A DNA stretch of 64,000 nucleotides from Myxococcus stipitatus (GCF_038561935.1 NZ_CP102770.1:9858001-9922000), one strand, 5' to 3'; counted from the first letter of the stretch, positions 50,460-60,530 are shown. Notes: generated by a model not told the origin, from the letters alone. Program-made: numbers and translations.

Positions 50460-52532
50460 ATGGCAGAAGCGCTCGCGGAAGGGTCGCAAGTATTTCATCT
50501 CGAGCTGCTCGGCGAGGCACGCCTGCGGCATGACGGGGTGGCCCTGCCATTGGAGCGTCGCACCGCGGCGGTGCTCACATGGCTGGCATTGGAAGGCCCC
50601 CATCCCAAGTACCGCCTGGCCGGCTTGTTATGGGCCGAGTCCAGCGAGGTCACCGCTCGAAACAACATGCGCCAGCTCTTGCGCCGGCTGCGTCTGGCCA
50701 CGGGCGCGGAGCTGGTGCAGGGCGGTGATGTGCTCTCCCTGGCGGAAGGTGTCTCCATTGACGCCGCGGAGCTCCAGGCCCACGTCCTGGCGGGTCGACA
50801 CGCACGTGCCCTGGAGCTGGATGGCGTTCTGCTCGCCGCCTTGGAATTTGATGATTGCCCAGAGTTTCAAGCGTGGCTGGAAAACGCGAGGGAGCGGCTG
50901 GACAAGCTGCGTCGCCGCGCCGCGTCCGCGGAGTCGGAGGCGCGGGAGCGTGCGGGAGACCTGTCGGGCGCGCTGGTGCTCGCCGAGAAGCTGCTGGAGC
51001 TGGACCCGTATTCGGAGGACGCGTGGCGTCGGCTGATGCGGTTGCACTACGTGGCGGGTGACCGCATGGCCGCGCTCAACGCCTTCGAGCGCTGTCGCCG
51101 CCTGCTGCGCGAGGAGCTGGCCACGCAGCCCCTGCCGCAGACGGTGGCGCTGGCGCGCGAAATCGAGCGCGGCCCGCCCACGCCCGCGGTGCCGCGCGTG
51201 CCCGCGGCGAAGCTGCCCTTGTCCGTGCTGCGCCCGCCGGTGCTGGTGGGCCGCGAGCGCGAGTGGGCGAAGATGGAGGAGGCCTGGGCCGCGGGGATGA
51301 CCATCTTCCTCAGCGGCGAGCCCGGGGTGGGCAAGACGCGCCTGGCGCATGACTTCGCCGCGTCGCGAGGCCAGTACCTCGTCCTGGAGTCGCGGCCCGG
51401 CGAGGCCCACGTCGCCTACGCCACGCACGTGCGCCTGCTGCGGCAAATCCTGGCGCGGCGCCCGGACCCCAAGGTGGAGCCGTGGGTGCGCCGGGAGATG
51501 GCGCGGCTGATGCCGGACATGGCGGGCCCGGAGGGACTGCCTCCGCCCATGGTGGATGAGCATGACCGCAGCCGCTTCCTGGAGGCGCACTGCCAGCTCG
51601 TCTACCAGCTCTGCTCGGGCCTGGACGCCATCGTCGCGGATGACCTGCAGAACATGGACGCGGCCACCGCGGAGTTCGCCCTGCTGATGCTGTCGCGCCG
51701 GCACGACGCGCCCATGGAGGGCGTCTTCCCGCGCTTCATCGACACGTATCGCACGGGGGACCTGTCGGCCTTCGCCGCGTCGTGCGTGCAGCGGCTCGTG
51801 GACGCGGGGCTCGCCGTCGTCATCGAGGTGGAGCCGCTGGAGAGCACCGCCGTGGGCGCGCTGCTGGGGAGCCTGGAGCTCGCGGGCGCGGAGGAGCTGA
51901 CGCCGCACGTGGTGCGCTACACGGGCGGCAATCCCCTGTTCATCATGGAGGCCCTGCGCCACCTGCTGGAGAACGGCGGCCTGGAGCGCGGCTGGCCCGA
52001 GCACGTCCACCCCTCCGGGCGGGGCCGCGACTTGATTCAGCAGCGGTTGGATAGGCTGTCGCCCCATGCGCTTCAAGTCGCCCGGCTGGTGGCGCTCGCG
52101 CGCACGGCCTTCGCGCTGGAGCTGGCGAGCGAGGTGCTGGAGATGTCTCCCATGGCGCTCGCCACGCACATGGCGGAGCTGGAGGCCGCGCACGTGCTGC
52201 GCGGCGAGCACTTCACGCACGAGCTGCTCTTCGAGGTGGTGCGCGAGACGATTCCGCCCTCGCTCGTCCCGCTGCTGCACCGCCGGCTGGCCAGCGCGCT
52301 GGAGCAGCGCAAGGCCGCGCCCGTCGTCGTCGCGCAGCACTGGATGGAGGGCAAGGAGCCGGAGCGCGCCGCGCCCTTCTTCGTCGCCGCGGCCAACGCG
52401 GAGGCCTCCGCCTTCCGCCACATGGAGGCCGCCCTGCTCTACTTCCGCGCCGCCAGCGCCCTGGAGGAAGCGGGCTCCTTCGAGGAGGCCGCGCGCGTCA
52501 GGGCCCGCGCCCGGCACATCCCCAGCGCGTGA
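50460..52532 (+). CDS. BTAD/AAA-type transcriptional regulator (AfsR/SARP-like)
   Basis: About 690 residues. A winged-helix-like N-terminal part (FHLELLGEARLRHDGVALPLERR, LAGLLWAESSEVTARNNMRQLLRRLR) leads into a bacterial transcriptional activation domain of TPR type (AGDLSGALVLAEKLLELDPYS, VAGDRMAALNAFERCRRLL). The AAA ATPase follows with Walker A in FLSGEPGVGKTRLA. C-terminal helices are TPR-like. ATG 50460 has an AGGAGG just upstream, close to the codon. GTG 50274 would start inside the direct repeat and is less likely. It is a probable activator of the divergent monooxygenase. Confidence 0.83.
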   Translation: MAEALAEGSQVFHLELLGEARLRHDGVALPLERRTAAVLTWLALEGPHPKYRLAGLLWAESSEVTARNNMRQLLRRLRLATGAELVQGGDVLSLAEGVSIDAAELQAHVLAGRHARALELDGVLLAALEFDDCPEFQAWLENARERLDKLRRRAASAESEARERAGDLSGALVLAEKLLELDPYSEDAWRRLMRLHYVAGDRMAALNAFERCRRLLREELATQPLPQTVALAREIERGPPTPAVPRVPAAKLPLSVLRPPVLVGREREWAKMEEAWAAGMTIFLSGEPGVGKTRLAHDFAASRGQYLVLESRPGEAHVAYATHVRLLRQILARRPDPKVEPWVRREMARLMPDMAGPEGLPPPMVDEHDRSRFLEAHCQLVYQLCSGLDAIVADDLQNMDAATAEFALLMLSRRHDAPMEGVFPRFIDTYRTGDLSAFAASCVQRLVDAGLAVVIEVEPLESTAVGALLGSLELAGAEELTPHVVRYTGGNPLFIMEALRHLLENGGLERGWPEHVHPSGRGRDLIQQRLDRLSPHALQVARLVALARTAFALELASEVLEMSPMALATHMAELEAAHVLRGEHFTHELLFEVVRETIPPSLVPLLHRRLASALEQRKAAPVVVAQHWMEGKEPERAAPFFVAAANAEASAFRHMEAALLYFRAASALEEAGSFEEAARVRARARHIPSA

Positions 52533-52535
52533 GCT

Positions 52536-53480
52536 TCACGCCTGCCGGCCGCGCGTCCCCCGGCCCGAAGGCCCCCCGCTCCGCTCGGCCGCCATCTCCC
52601 GAGCCACGTCCACGAAGGCCCGGAACGCGGGCGACACGCGCGAGCGGCTGGGGAAGTAGAGGAAGAGGCCATCGCCGAGCGCGGCATAGGACTCCAGCAC
52701 CACGCGCAGCGAGCCCTGCTTCACGCGCGCGGCCACGTCCGGCTCGAAGGCATACATCAACCCGGCGCCCGCCTCCGCCAGCTCCACCATGGCCGTCTGG
52801 TTGCTGGTGACGAGCGGCCCTCGCACCGGGACGCGCCAGCTCTTCGAGCCGCGCTCCAGCTCCCACTGGTAGAGCGAGCCGGTGGTGCCCGAGCGGATGC
52901 AGAGGCAGTCGTGGTTCAGCAAATCCCTGGGCGTCTGCGGCACGCCCCGGCGCTTGAAGTAATCGGGCGAGCCCACCACCACGAAGCGGAAGCCCTCCGA
53001 CAGGCGCACCTGCACCATGTCGCGCTCCAGCGACTCGGAGAGGCGGATGCCCGCGTCCAGCCCCTCCGCGACGATGTCCACCATGTGGTCCTCCACGCGC
53101 AGCTCCACCTCCACGCGGGGGTACCGGGCGAGGTAGCGCGCGAGCACCGGCGTGACGACATGGGACAGCGAGATGAACGGCACGGTGAGCTTCACCTGGC
53201 CCGTCACCTCGCCGGGCTCCACCGCCGCCACCTTCAGCGCCGCGAGCGCCTGGTCGACCGCCGGACCCGCGCCCTCCATCAGCCGGCGTCCCGGCTCGGT
53301 GAGCGCCACGCTGCGCGTCGTCCGCGTCAGCAGCGTCACGCCCAGCCGCGCCTCCAGCTGGCGCACGGACTGGCTCAGCGCGGACGTGGAGACGCCCAGC
53401 TCCTTGGCCGCCGCGGCGAAGCTCCGCCGGCGGGCCACCTCGAGGAACGCATTCAGGGCATTGAGGGGAGTGAAGGCCAT
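52536..53480 (-). CDS. LysR-family transcriptional regulator
   Basis: A 314-residue LysR protein. HTH: LNALNAFLEVARRRSFAAAA with ELGVSTSALSQSVRQLEARL. The effector domain (VKLTVPFISLSHVVTPVLARYLARY, VEDHMVDIVAEGLDAGIRL) is of the CrgA/AaeR-like class. It is divergent from the zinc alcohol dehydrogenase at 53588 and so may regulate it. It converges with the BTAD regulator 3 bases away. Confidence 0.9.
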   Translation of the reverse strand: MAFTPLNALNAFLEVARRRSFAAAAKELGVSTSALSQSVRQLEARLGVTLLTRTTRSVALTEPGRRLMEGAGPAVDQALAALKVAAVEPGEVTGQVKLTVPFISLSHVVTPVLARYLARYPRVEVELRVEDHMVDIVAEGLDAGIRLSESLERDMVQVRLSEGFRFVVVGSPDYFKRRGVPQTPRDLLNHDCLCIRSGTTGSLYQWELERGSKSWRVPVRGPLVTSNQTAMVELAEAGAGLMYAFEPDVAARVKQGSLRVVLESYAALGDGLFLYFPSRSRVSPAFRAFVDVAREMAAERSGGPSGRGTRGRQA

Positions 53481-53587
53481 TGTGAAGTATTCCTACAGAG
53501 CGCGTGCAGATTCCATCCGTTCCGCTCACCAGAGGGGGCCGACATATTTCGCGCCGTCACCGACACATCTCGAAGGAGTTGTTTCTC

Positions 53588-54634
53588 ATGATTCCCGCCC
53601 GTGGCTACGCCGCCCCTGATGCACGCTCCCCGCTCGCCCCCTTCCAGTTCGAGCGCCGCGAGCCCGGCCCCAACGACGTCCAGCTCGACGTCCTCTTCTG
53701 CGGCATCTGCCACTCCGACCTCCACCAGGCCCGCGACGAGTGGGGGGGCTCCATCTTCCCCATGGTCCCCGGCCACGAAATCGTCGGCCGCGTGACGCGC
53801 GTGGGCGCCCAGGTGAGCCGCTTCAAGGTGGGCGACACGGTGGGCGTCGGCTGCATGGTCGACTCCTGCCGCACCTGCCCCTCCTGCAAGGACGGCCTGG
53901 AGCAGTACTGCGACCAGACCGCCGTCTACACGTACAACGCCCGTGAGAAGGACACCCGGCGCCCCACCTTCGGCGGCTACTCCAACGTGCTCGTCGTGGA
54001 CCAGGACTTCGTCCTGCGCGTGCCGGACAACCTGGACCCCGCGAAGGCCGCGCCGCTCCTGTGCGCGGGCGTCACCACCTTCTCCCCCATGAAGCACTGG
54101 AACGTGCGCGCCGGCCAGCGCGTGGGCGTCGTCGGCCTGGGCGGCCTGGGCCACATGGCCGTCAAGTTCGCGCGCGCCCTGGACACGCACGTCACCGTCT
54201 TCAGCAGCACGGACAAGAAGACGCAGGACGCCCTGCGCCTGGGCGCCCACGAGGTCGTCGTCTCCTCCAACGAGGCGGCGATGAAGGCCCACGAGAACAC
54301 GCTCGACTTCATCATCGACACCGTCTCCGCGAAGCACGACCTCAACGCGTACCTGCGCCTGCTGCGCCGCGACGGCCACCTGGTCCTCGTGGGCGCGCCG
54401 GAGAAGCCGCTCGACGTCGCCGCCTTCTCCCTCATCCCCAAGCGCCGCAGCTTCTCCGGCTCCAACATCGGCGGCATCCGCGAGACGCAGGAGATGCTCG
54501 ACTTCTGCGGCAAGCACGAGGTGACGTCCGACGTGGAGGTGATTCCCATCCAGCAGGTGAACGAGGCCTACACCCGCCTCCTCAACGGCGACGTGAAGTA
54601 CCGCTTCGTCATCGACATGAAGAGCTTGAAGTAA
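53588..54634 (+). CDS. Zinc-dependent NAD(P) alcohol dehydrogenase, CAD/YahK type
   Basis: A 348-residue MDR enzyme. CGICHSDLH and GHEIVGRVTRVG give the catalytic zinc site; the CRTCPSCKDGLEQYC cluster holds structural zinc. Rossmann: VGVVGLGGLGHMAVKFA. Similar to cinnamyl alcohol dehydrogenase and YahK aldehyde reductases. ATG 53588 follows AAGGAG at nine bases. Divergent from LysR. It reduces aldehydes with NADPH in the family. Confidence 0.92.
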   Translation: MIPARGYAAPDARSPLAPFQFERREPGPNDVQLDVLFCGICHSDLHQARDEWGGSIFPMVPGHEIVGRVTRVGAQVSRFKVGDTVGVGCMVDSCRTCPSCKDGLEQYCDQTAVYTYNAREKDTRRPTFGGYSNVLVVDQDFVLRVPDNLDPAKAAPLLCAGVTTFSPMKHWNVRAGQRVGVVGLGGLGHMAVKFARALDTHVTVFSSTDKKTQDALRLGAHEVVVSSNEAAMKAHENTLDFIIDTVSAKHDLNAYLRLLRRDGHLVLVGAPEKPLDVAAFSLIPKRRSFSGSNIGGIRETQEMLDFCGKHEVTSDVEVIPIQQVNEAYTRLLNGDVKYRFVIDMKSLK

Positions 54635-54649
54635 AGCCGGAGACAGCCC

Positions 54650-54694
54650 GGAGGCAGCCCGCAGTCCACCAGTGCGCGCTGCGGGCACGCCTCC
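54650..54694 (+). terminator. Long hairpin after the alcohol dehydrogenase gene
   Basis: GGAGGC-A-GCCCGCAG pairs with CTGCGGGC-AC-GCCTCC: 14 paired bases with small internal mismatches and a 14-base loop. It starts 16 bases past the stop codon. No U-run follows, but the strength and place suggest termination. Confidence 0.5.
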
Positions 54695-54766
54695 TGCCTG
54701 GAACACGACAGACGATTGCCCGTTCGGACAGGTGCCTGCTCGGTGGATGGTTCACATTCTCAAACC

Positions 54767-55057
54767 ATGACTACGACACTTGAACATACCGGTTACAACA
54801 AGTTGACGGTGCTGTATCCGGAGGAACACGAGTTGATGTCGCCCGGACAGTCGCTGAAGAACCCACACGACGCGGCCAAATTGCGGCTCCAGGCGAGCCT
54901 GTGGCTCAGCCGGGCCCAGCGCGAGCTGCACGACGCCATCCTCATGCGCGACGGCTCCGAGGACAGCCTGGACCGCTACGCGAGCGCCCGCGCGGAGCTG
55001 GACTCCGCCGAGGCCTGGGCGCTGCGCGTGGCGAAGGCGCTCATCCAGCGCGGCTGA
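54767..55057 (+). CDS. Small helical protein of unknown function
   Basis: A 96-residue protein. The N-terminal part is MTTTLEHTGYNKLTVLYPEE, followed by helices rich in Leu, Ala, Arg and Glu (LQASLWLSRAQRELHDAIL). Stop at 55057 overlaps the 3' end of the convergent acyltransferase by 17 bases. No domain recognised. Confidence 0.62.
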   Translation: MTTTLEHTGYNKLTVLYPEEHELMSPGQSLKNPHDAAKLRLQASLWLSRAQRELHDAILMRDGSEDSLDRYASARAELDSAEAWALRVAKALIQRG

Positions 55058-56303
55058 TGGGCGGAGCCTCGGCGGGACTCGCGGCGCCGTCAGCCCCGCC
55101 AGGCACCCCGGCCGCAGGCGCGGAGGTCACCGCCGGCGGGCTGTACGGGAAGAGGTCCTTGAGCTTCAGGAAGTGCTTCTCGAAGACGTTCCAGCTCACC
55201 AGCGCGAGCCCCAACGAGAGCGACAGGGACACCGCGTAGAAAAGGAGCTGCACGGGGAAGTCCGAGCCCGCAACGTGCGGGAAAGGCGTCTTCAGCACGG
55301 TGCGCCGGAGGATGGCGTCCAGCGGCGAGTGCACCAGGTAGATTGCATAGCTGTACTTGCCGTACAGCAGCAGCATGCGGCTGGAGAAGACGCGGTTCAG
55401 CAGGCTGCCCGGCCTGGCCGTCACCACCCGATAGACGAGCACCGTGTAGAGGATGCCCACCGCGGTGTAGCCGCCCGTGCGCACCACCGTCTTGAAGGCC
55501 GGCCCCACCGGCAGCGCGATGGCCGCCACGACGATGGGCAGCGCCAACAGCGGCGCCCAGCGCATCCACGGGAAGGCGGAGAGCCCCAGCCCCTCCGGGT
55601 GACGCATCACCAGCGACAGCAGCGCGCCCAGCGCGAGCGAGTCCACGCGGCAGAGCGTCACCACGTACGTGCTCTCCTCGCTGGCGCCCGCGAGCGTGAG
55701 CCCCACGCGCACCAGCACCGCCAGGGCGATGGTGCCCAGGCACAGGCGGATGGCCCCCTTGTACGAGACGGCGGCGATGAGGAACGGCCAGACGATGTAG
55801 AACTGCTCCTCGATGGCCAGCGACCACACCACGCCCAGGATGGGGTGCGTCGTGTCCACCCAGAGCTGGTAGAAGTTGGAGAGGTAGAGCAGGTACCAGA
55901 CCGCGCCGTCGGTGGTGATGCGCTCATCCAGCCCCAGCCGCCCCGCCAGGTGCGGCAGCACCAGGAACGAGACGGCCAGCGTCGCGTAGTACAGCGGGAA
56001 GATGCGCAGGAGGCGTCGCGCATAGAAGTTGCGGAAGTAATACGCCTGCCCTTTTGCCTCCCACAGGATGCCGGTGATGAGGAAGCCGGAGAGGACGAAG
56101 AACAGGTCCACGCCCGTCCATCCCGCGCCCGCCAGCCACCACGTCGCACGCCCCAGCACGCTCTGGTCGCTCAAGTGCGTGGTGTGGAAGAAGACGACCA
56201 GGAGGACAGCGAGTCCCCGGACTCCGTCGAGCACGGGGAGATGCCCATGCAGACGGGGAGCGTGCACCAGCGCGGCACCAGGCCGAGCGGAATGGGCAGA
56301 CAT
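55041..56303 (-). CDS. Acyltransferase family 3 membrane protein (OafA/YrhL-like)
   Basis: A 420-residue membrane protein with about ten hydrophobic segments. Family motifs: LDGVRGLAVLLVVFFHT (catalytic His in the last HT), GWTGVDLFFVLSGFLITGI, FYARRLLRIFPLYY and VVWSLAIEEQFYIVWPFL. It acylates an envelope sugar or lipid. ATG 56303 preferred; the C-terminal tail is cytosolic and Pro/Ala-rich. Confidence 0.88.
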   Translation of the reverse strand: MSAHSARPGAALVHAPRLHGHLPVLDGVRGLAVLLVVFFHTTHLSDQSVLGRATWWLAGAGWTGVDLFFVLSGFLITGILWEAKGQAYYFRNFYARRLLRIFPLYYATLAVSFLVLPHLAGRLGLDERITTDGAVWYLLYLSNFYQLWVDTTHPILGVVWSLAIEEQFYIVWPFLIAAVSYKGAIRLCLGTIALAVLVRVGLTLAGASEESTYVVTLCRVDSLALGALLSLVMRHPEGLGLSAFPWMRWAPLLALPIVVAAIALPVGPAFKTVVRTGGYTAVGILYTVLVYRVVTARPGSLLNRVFSSRMLLLYGKYSYAIYLVHSPLDAILRRTVLKTPFPHVAGSDFPVQLLFYAVSLSLSLGLALVSWNVFEKHFLKLKDLFPYSPPAVTSAPAAGVPGGADGAASPAEAPPISRAG

Positions 56304-56508
56304 GGCCTGCTCATACCAATACCGAGACTTCGCCAACAAGGTTGCCCCCCGCCCATGTGACTGGGTCCGACAGAACCTGTATGGCCGGGGTGTAACCTGG
56401 GGGGTTCAAACAAACGGGATGTGACCTGGCGGAAACCCGGGGGACTCGACCTGTTGAGAGGGAGTCTCACGTCACCCGGGACCGACAGAGGCCGCCCGAG
56501 GAGGGCGT

Positions 56509-56539
56509 GGGTGGGCGCGAAGGTGCTCGCGCCCTACCC
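56509..56539 (-). terminator. Hairpin terminator after the subtilisin-like gene
   Basis: GGGTGGGCGCGA pairs with TCGCGCCC-T-ACCC, one bulged base, with a 6-base loop. It lies 11 to 41 bases past the stop codon of the minus-strand protease gene. Confidence 0.55.
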
Positions 56540-56549
56540 GAGGACGACG

Positions 56550-58349
56550 TCAGGGTGCCGGAGCCGGCGGCGGCGGCGGGCAGCGCTGGAGCGCCAGGTC
56601 CACCGCCCGCTTGGCCTGCACCAGGCCGTAGCCGAACCGGTCGTCGCGCCCCTTGTCGCCCAGGTCCGCCGCGCTCTCGAGCAGCACGTCCGCGACCTGC
56701 TCGTTGTTGAGCGTGCGGCACGCGCTCCACACCAGCGCCGCGACGCCCGCGACGTGCGGCGTGGCCATGGACGTGCCGGACTGGCGCATGTAGTCCAGAC
56801 CCGTGACGTCCACCGTCACCTGCTGGCCCACCATGCCCCGGAAGGTGTTGGCGGAGGCGAGCGTGACGGACGTCGTCGGCACCCAGTAGTCCTCCGGGTC
56901 GGTGAGCGTGAAGTTGCCCGCCCCGTCCTCGGTGATGTTGTTGCCGATGATGATGGCCTTGGCCCCCGCGCGAATGGCGTTGAGCGCCTTCTCCTGGAAC
57001 AGGATGCCCCCGCCCCGGTCCACCAGCGCCACGAAGCCGTCACACGTCGCGCCCTCGCCGCACGCGGCGACGCGCTCGCCCTGGCCGCAGTGCACCAGCT
57101 TCCCCGTATAGGCGCCGACAGCGGTGTACTCCAGCGGCTCGGAGGGGTATCGCGTGCCGGCGGACTGGATGTCCGCGTAGGGGGCGCCGCCCATGATGGT
57201 CGCGCTCAGCACGCCCACGCCCGGGCCCACCAGCTTCACGAACGGGCCATACTGAGAGAAGGACGCCCGCTCGCCGTTGAAGTCCACCGCGCCCACGCCA
57301 ATCACCGTGGAATAGGCCGCGGGATAGGAGGGATTCGGAGTGCCCCGGTTGCCCGTGGCGGCGACGGAGACCATGCCCGCGGCGTGGGCCCGGTTGAAGA
57401 CCAGCTCCTCCGCGTCCGAGCGCTCCGACGAGCCCAGCGACAGCGAGGCGATGTTCGCGCCCCGGGCGATGCACCAGTCCATGGCCGCGATGACCGCGGA
57501 CGTGCTGCCGTCGCCGTTGGTGTTGAGCACCCGGGCAATCAGCAGCTTCACGGTGGGCGCCACGCCCACGACACCGTTGGGCTCCTCGCCGGGGCGCACG
57601 TGCGCGCCCGCGCCCAGCTGCGCCGCGATGGTGGCGGCCGTGTGCGTGCCGTGCCCGCCGCCCCAGACCAGCACGCCGTTCACCTTGCCCTGGTCCAGGG
57701 GCTCCTCGTCGTTGTCGATGAAGTCCTTGCCGCCCGCGTACGCCGCGGCGAGCTCCGGGTGACGGTTGTCCCAGCCGCTGTCGATGACGCAGACGGTGAC
57801 GCTCGAGCCCGTGGGCGCGTTCGTGTCCAGCACGCCGTCGTTGTTGACGTCCCAGACGAGCGGGGCCTGCACCTGCCGCAGGCCCTGGGTGTACTCACCC
57901 GTGGAGCCGCTCGTGTTGGGCGCCGCGCCGGACACCAGCGAGGGCAGCACGCTCGTGGGCAGGGAGAACGCGTGCACCGGGCGGTCGGGCTCCACGCGCA
58001 GCACGTCGGGGTTGCGCGCCAGCGCCGCGCGCGTCTCGGGCGTCACCCGAGCGGCCACGGTGTTGATGCTGGCGAAGCGGTGGTTCACCTCGGCCCCCAT
58101 GCGCGTGGCCTCGTCGGCGAAGGCCTCCACGCTGGCCTTGGCGCTGACGCCCGCGCGAGGACGGTAGGTGATGAGCACGGCCTCCGTGCCATCCTCCCGC
58201 GGCTGCGCCTTCTGGGATGAAAGAGGACTCGAGAGCGAATACTCCTCGGTCCCCGGACAGACGTTCTCGGGCTCGACGGGCTTGTTGCCTGGCACCTTGG
58301 TACATGCCATCACCCCTCCGAGCACCCCCAGCCAGACCCAACGCTTCAT
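56550..58349 (-). CDS. S8 (subtilisin-like) serine protease lipoprotein with PA-type insert
   Basis: A 599-residue protein. The leader has a V-M-A-C lipobox. An inhibitor I9-like propeptide (VLITYRPRAG, VNHRFASINTVAARVTPE) precedes the S8 domain. Catalytic residues: Asp190 in VIDSG, His233 in GGHGTHTAA and Ser527 in SGTSMATPHVAG. A PA-like domain of about 140 residues (LVHCGQGERVAACGEG, LVDRGGGILFQEKALNAIRAGAKAIIIGN) is inserted between His and Ser. The C terminus is Pro-rich. Confidence 0.9.
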   Translation of the reverse strand: MKRWVWLGVLGGVMACTKVPGNKPVEPENVCPGTEEYSLSSPLSSQKAQPREDGTEAVLITYRPRAGVSAKASVEAFADEATRMGAEVNHRFASINTVAARVTPETRAALARNPDVLRVEPDRPVHAFSLPTSVLPSLVSGAAPNTSGSTGEYTQGLRQVQAPLVWDVNNDGVLDTNAPTGSSVTVCVIDSGWDNRHPELAAAYAGGKDFIDNDEEPLDQGKVNGVLVWGGGHGTHTAATIAAQLGAGAHVRPGEEPNGVVGVAPTVKLLIARVLNTNGDGSTSAVIAAMDWCIARGANIASLSLGSSERSDAEELVFNRAHAAGMVSVAATGNRGTPNPSYPAAYSTVIGVGAVDFNGERASFSQYGPFVKLVGPGVGVLSATIMGGAPYADIQSAGTRYPSEPLEYTAVGAYTGKLVHCGQGERVAACGEGATCDGFVALVDRGGGILFQEKALNAIRAGAKAIIIGNNITEDGAGNFTLTDPEDYWVPTTSVTLASANTFRGMVGQQVTVDVTGLDYMRQSGTSMATPHVAGVAALVWSACRTLNNEQVADVLLESAADLGDKGRDDRFGYGLVQAKRAVDLALQRCPPPPPAPAP

Positions 58350-58577
58350 CGTGACTCTCCTTGAACGCCCCGGCCAACGGGTTGGTACGTCGCGTGCTCC
58401 GGCGCGGCTTCAACGGCCGGTGTGAACGGGAGGACAGCGATTCCCGTTCCCCACGTCGAAGTTAATCACGCTGGTAGGACGGCCGCTCGCGAGCCTGTCA
58501 GGCGGCAAACGACCGTCTCGGGGACTGAGACTCCAAGGCGTACACCGGACGACGGAGGGGGCGGGAGGGCGAGCCCC

Positions 58578-60272
58578 TCACGCCTCGGCGGAGTCGACGC
58601 CGAAGATGCGCAGCGCGTCGGCGGCATACAGCTCCAGCTGCCGCTCGGTCTCCGCCGCGTCCCACCCCAGCCGAGGCGCCATGACGCTGGCCGCCACGCG
58701 CGCGGCACCACGTCCCAGGTCTCGTGTCTCGAAGGCCACCTTGAGCCGGCGGATGAGCAGGTCCGAGAGCGAGTGGACGAACTCGTGGGTGACACCCCAC
58801 ACGGCCTCGGCGGCGCGGTACGGGAGCCCCGCCGCGAGCGGCTGCGCGAGCGACGGCTCCTCGCGCGTGAGGGCCCAGACCTGGCGCCAGCGGCTGCCAT
58901 ACGCCCGCACGAGGTGTGTGGCGGTATCCGCGTCGCCGATGACATCCCGCGCGGAGGCGAGCTCCGCGTCCAGGTTCAGGATGTCTCCGCCGGGAAGCGG
59001 GAGCGACTCGGTGGCGGACTTGTGACGCGGCTGGTGGAGCTGACGCTCCACGACATTCACCACGTCGCGGGCCATGACGCGGTAGGTGGTGAGCTTTCCC
59101 CCGCTGATGGCGAGGACGCCCGTGGGGCTGATGTCGATGTGGTGCTCGCGGCTGGCACTGCCCGCATCGGTGGTGCCGTGATACCCGCTGGCGGCGAGCG
59201 GGCGGATGCCGGCCCAGGCGCTCACCACGTCGTCGCGGGTGAGGTGGGCCTGGGGGAAGAAGGCGTTCGCGGACTCGAGGAGATAGGCGACGTCGGACTC
59301 GCTGGCGCGGACCTCCGCGGGGTGCGCGCGGGTGGACGTCTCCGTGGTGCCGATGATGGTGAAGTGGTCGGCGGGGAGGATGAACATGACGCGGCCGTCC
59401 TTGGGGGACAGCAGCGTGAGGGCGTCGCGGTTGCCCAGGCGCTCGCGAGGCACGGCGATGTGGACACCCTTGCTGCCGCGCACGGCGTGGGCGGTGCCAT
59501 CGGGCGAGTCGAGCTTGCGAATCTCATCGCTCCACGGGCCGGTGGCGTTGACGATGACGCGGGCCCGCACCTGGAGGTGCTGGCCGGTGAGGTGGTCCAC
59601 CACGGTGGCGCCGCGGGCGTGTCCGTCGACGACGGTGAGCTGTCGCACGGAGGCGTGGTTGAGGATGACGGCGCCGGACTCGGAGGCGCCAATGGCGTTG
59701 GCCAGGGTGAGGCGCGCGTCGTCGGTGGCCGCGTCGTAGTAGCGGGCGCCGCCCTTGAGGGCCTCGGTGCGCAGGTGGGGCTCGGCCTCGAGGAGCTGCT
59801 GGCGGTTGAGGCGCTTGTAGCCCTTCACGTTCCGGAAGAGGGAGAGGGCGTCGTAGAGCATGAGGCCCGCGTTGAGCTTCCAGCGGGGCACGCGCGCACC
59901 GGCGTAGACGGGCCAGACGAAGGCGAGCGGACGCACCAGGTGCGGGGCGAGCTTCAGCAGTCGGCGGCGCTCGATGCTGGACTCGAAGACGAGGCCGAGG
60001 TGGCCATGCTCGAGGTAGCGCAGTCCTCCGTGGATGAGGCGGGAGGAGCGGCTGGAGGTTCCGCTGGCGAAGTCCTCGCGCTCGACGAGCGCGACCTTGA
60101 GTCCGCGCAGGGCGGCGTCTCGCGCGGAGCCGGCCCCCGTGACACCGCCGCCGATGATGAGGACGTCGAACTCCTCGGAGGCCAGGGCCTTGAGCCGCTC
60201 GGAGCGAGGCTTCGTCGGTGGAGCATGCCCTTCTGCGGGTAACTGGCGGAGCGCTGCGGATTCAGAACGCAC
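58578..60272 (-). CDS. glpD: Aerobic glycerol-3-phosphate dehydrogenase (GlpD-like)
   Basis: About 564 residues. FDVLIIGGGVTGAGSARDAALRG binds FAD. RSSRLIHGGLRYLE and DARLTLANAIGASE (substrate region) and the C-terminal DAO_C domain are typical of GlpD. It oxidises glycerol-3-phosphate to DHAP and passes electrons to quinone. GTG 60272 is the more likely start, since only a TTG lies upstream in frame; neither has a good ribosome site. Confidence 0.92.
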   Translation of the reverse strand: MRSESAALRQLPAEGHAPPTKPRSERLKALASEEFDVLIIGGGVTGAGSARDAALRGLKVALVEREDFASGTSSRSSRLIHGGLRYLEHGHLGLVFESSIERRRLLKLAPHLVRPLAFVWPVYAGARVPRWKLNAGLMLYDALSLFRNVKGYKRLNRQQLLEAEPHLRTEALKGGARYYDAATDDARLTLANAIGASESGAVILNHASVRQLTVVDGHARGATVVDHLTGQHLQVRARVIVNATGPWSDEIRKLDSPDGTAHAVRGSKGVHIAVPRERLGNRDALTLLSPKDGRVMFILPADHFTIIGTTETSTRAHPAEVRASESDVAYLLESANAFFPQAHLTRDDVVSAWAGIRPLAASGYHGTTDAGSASREHHIDISPTGVLAISGGKLTTYRVMARDVVNVVERQLHQPRHKSATESLPLPGGDILNLDAELASARDVIGDADTATHLVRAYGSRWRQVWALTREEPSLAQPLAAGLPYRAAEAVWGVTHEFVHSLSDLLIRRLKVAFETRDLGRGAARVAASVMAPRLGWDAAETERQLELYAADALRIFGVDSAEA

Positions 60273-60530
60273 ACGCGGATTGTAATGATGGTTTGTCCCG
60301 TGTGACACGGGAATCAATGCGCCGCGTCAAACGGACTACAGGGCCTCCGTCCTGGAGGGGGAGTTGGAGGACGACGGTGTCCAGCGGGGAGCGGTGGGTC
60401 CGTCACGGAGGGCACAGGTGAGGGGCTGCTGGGACGGAGGAGGGATGTCGCGTGGGGCTTGGGGGCTGTCTTGCGTGCATGGGGGGAAGCCGGGTAGGAG
60501 GCGGCGACTCCCCTCCCCTCTGACTCGACC

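Noticed and set aside
60273-60530. Looked for a Fur or Zur box ahead of the His-rich/TonB operon
   Set aside because: No AT-rich palindrome of the expected type is visible in this G+C-rich stretch.
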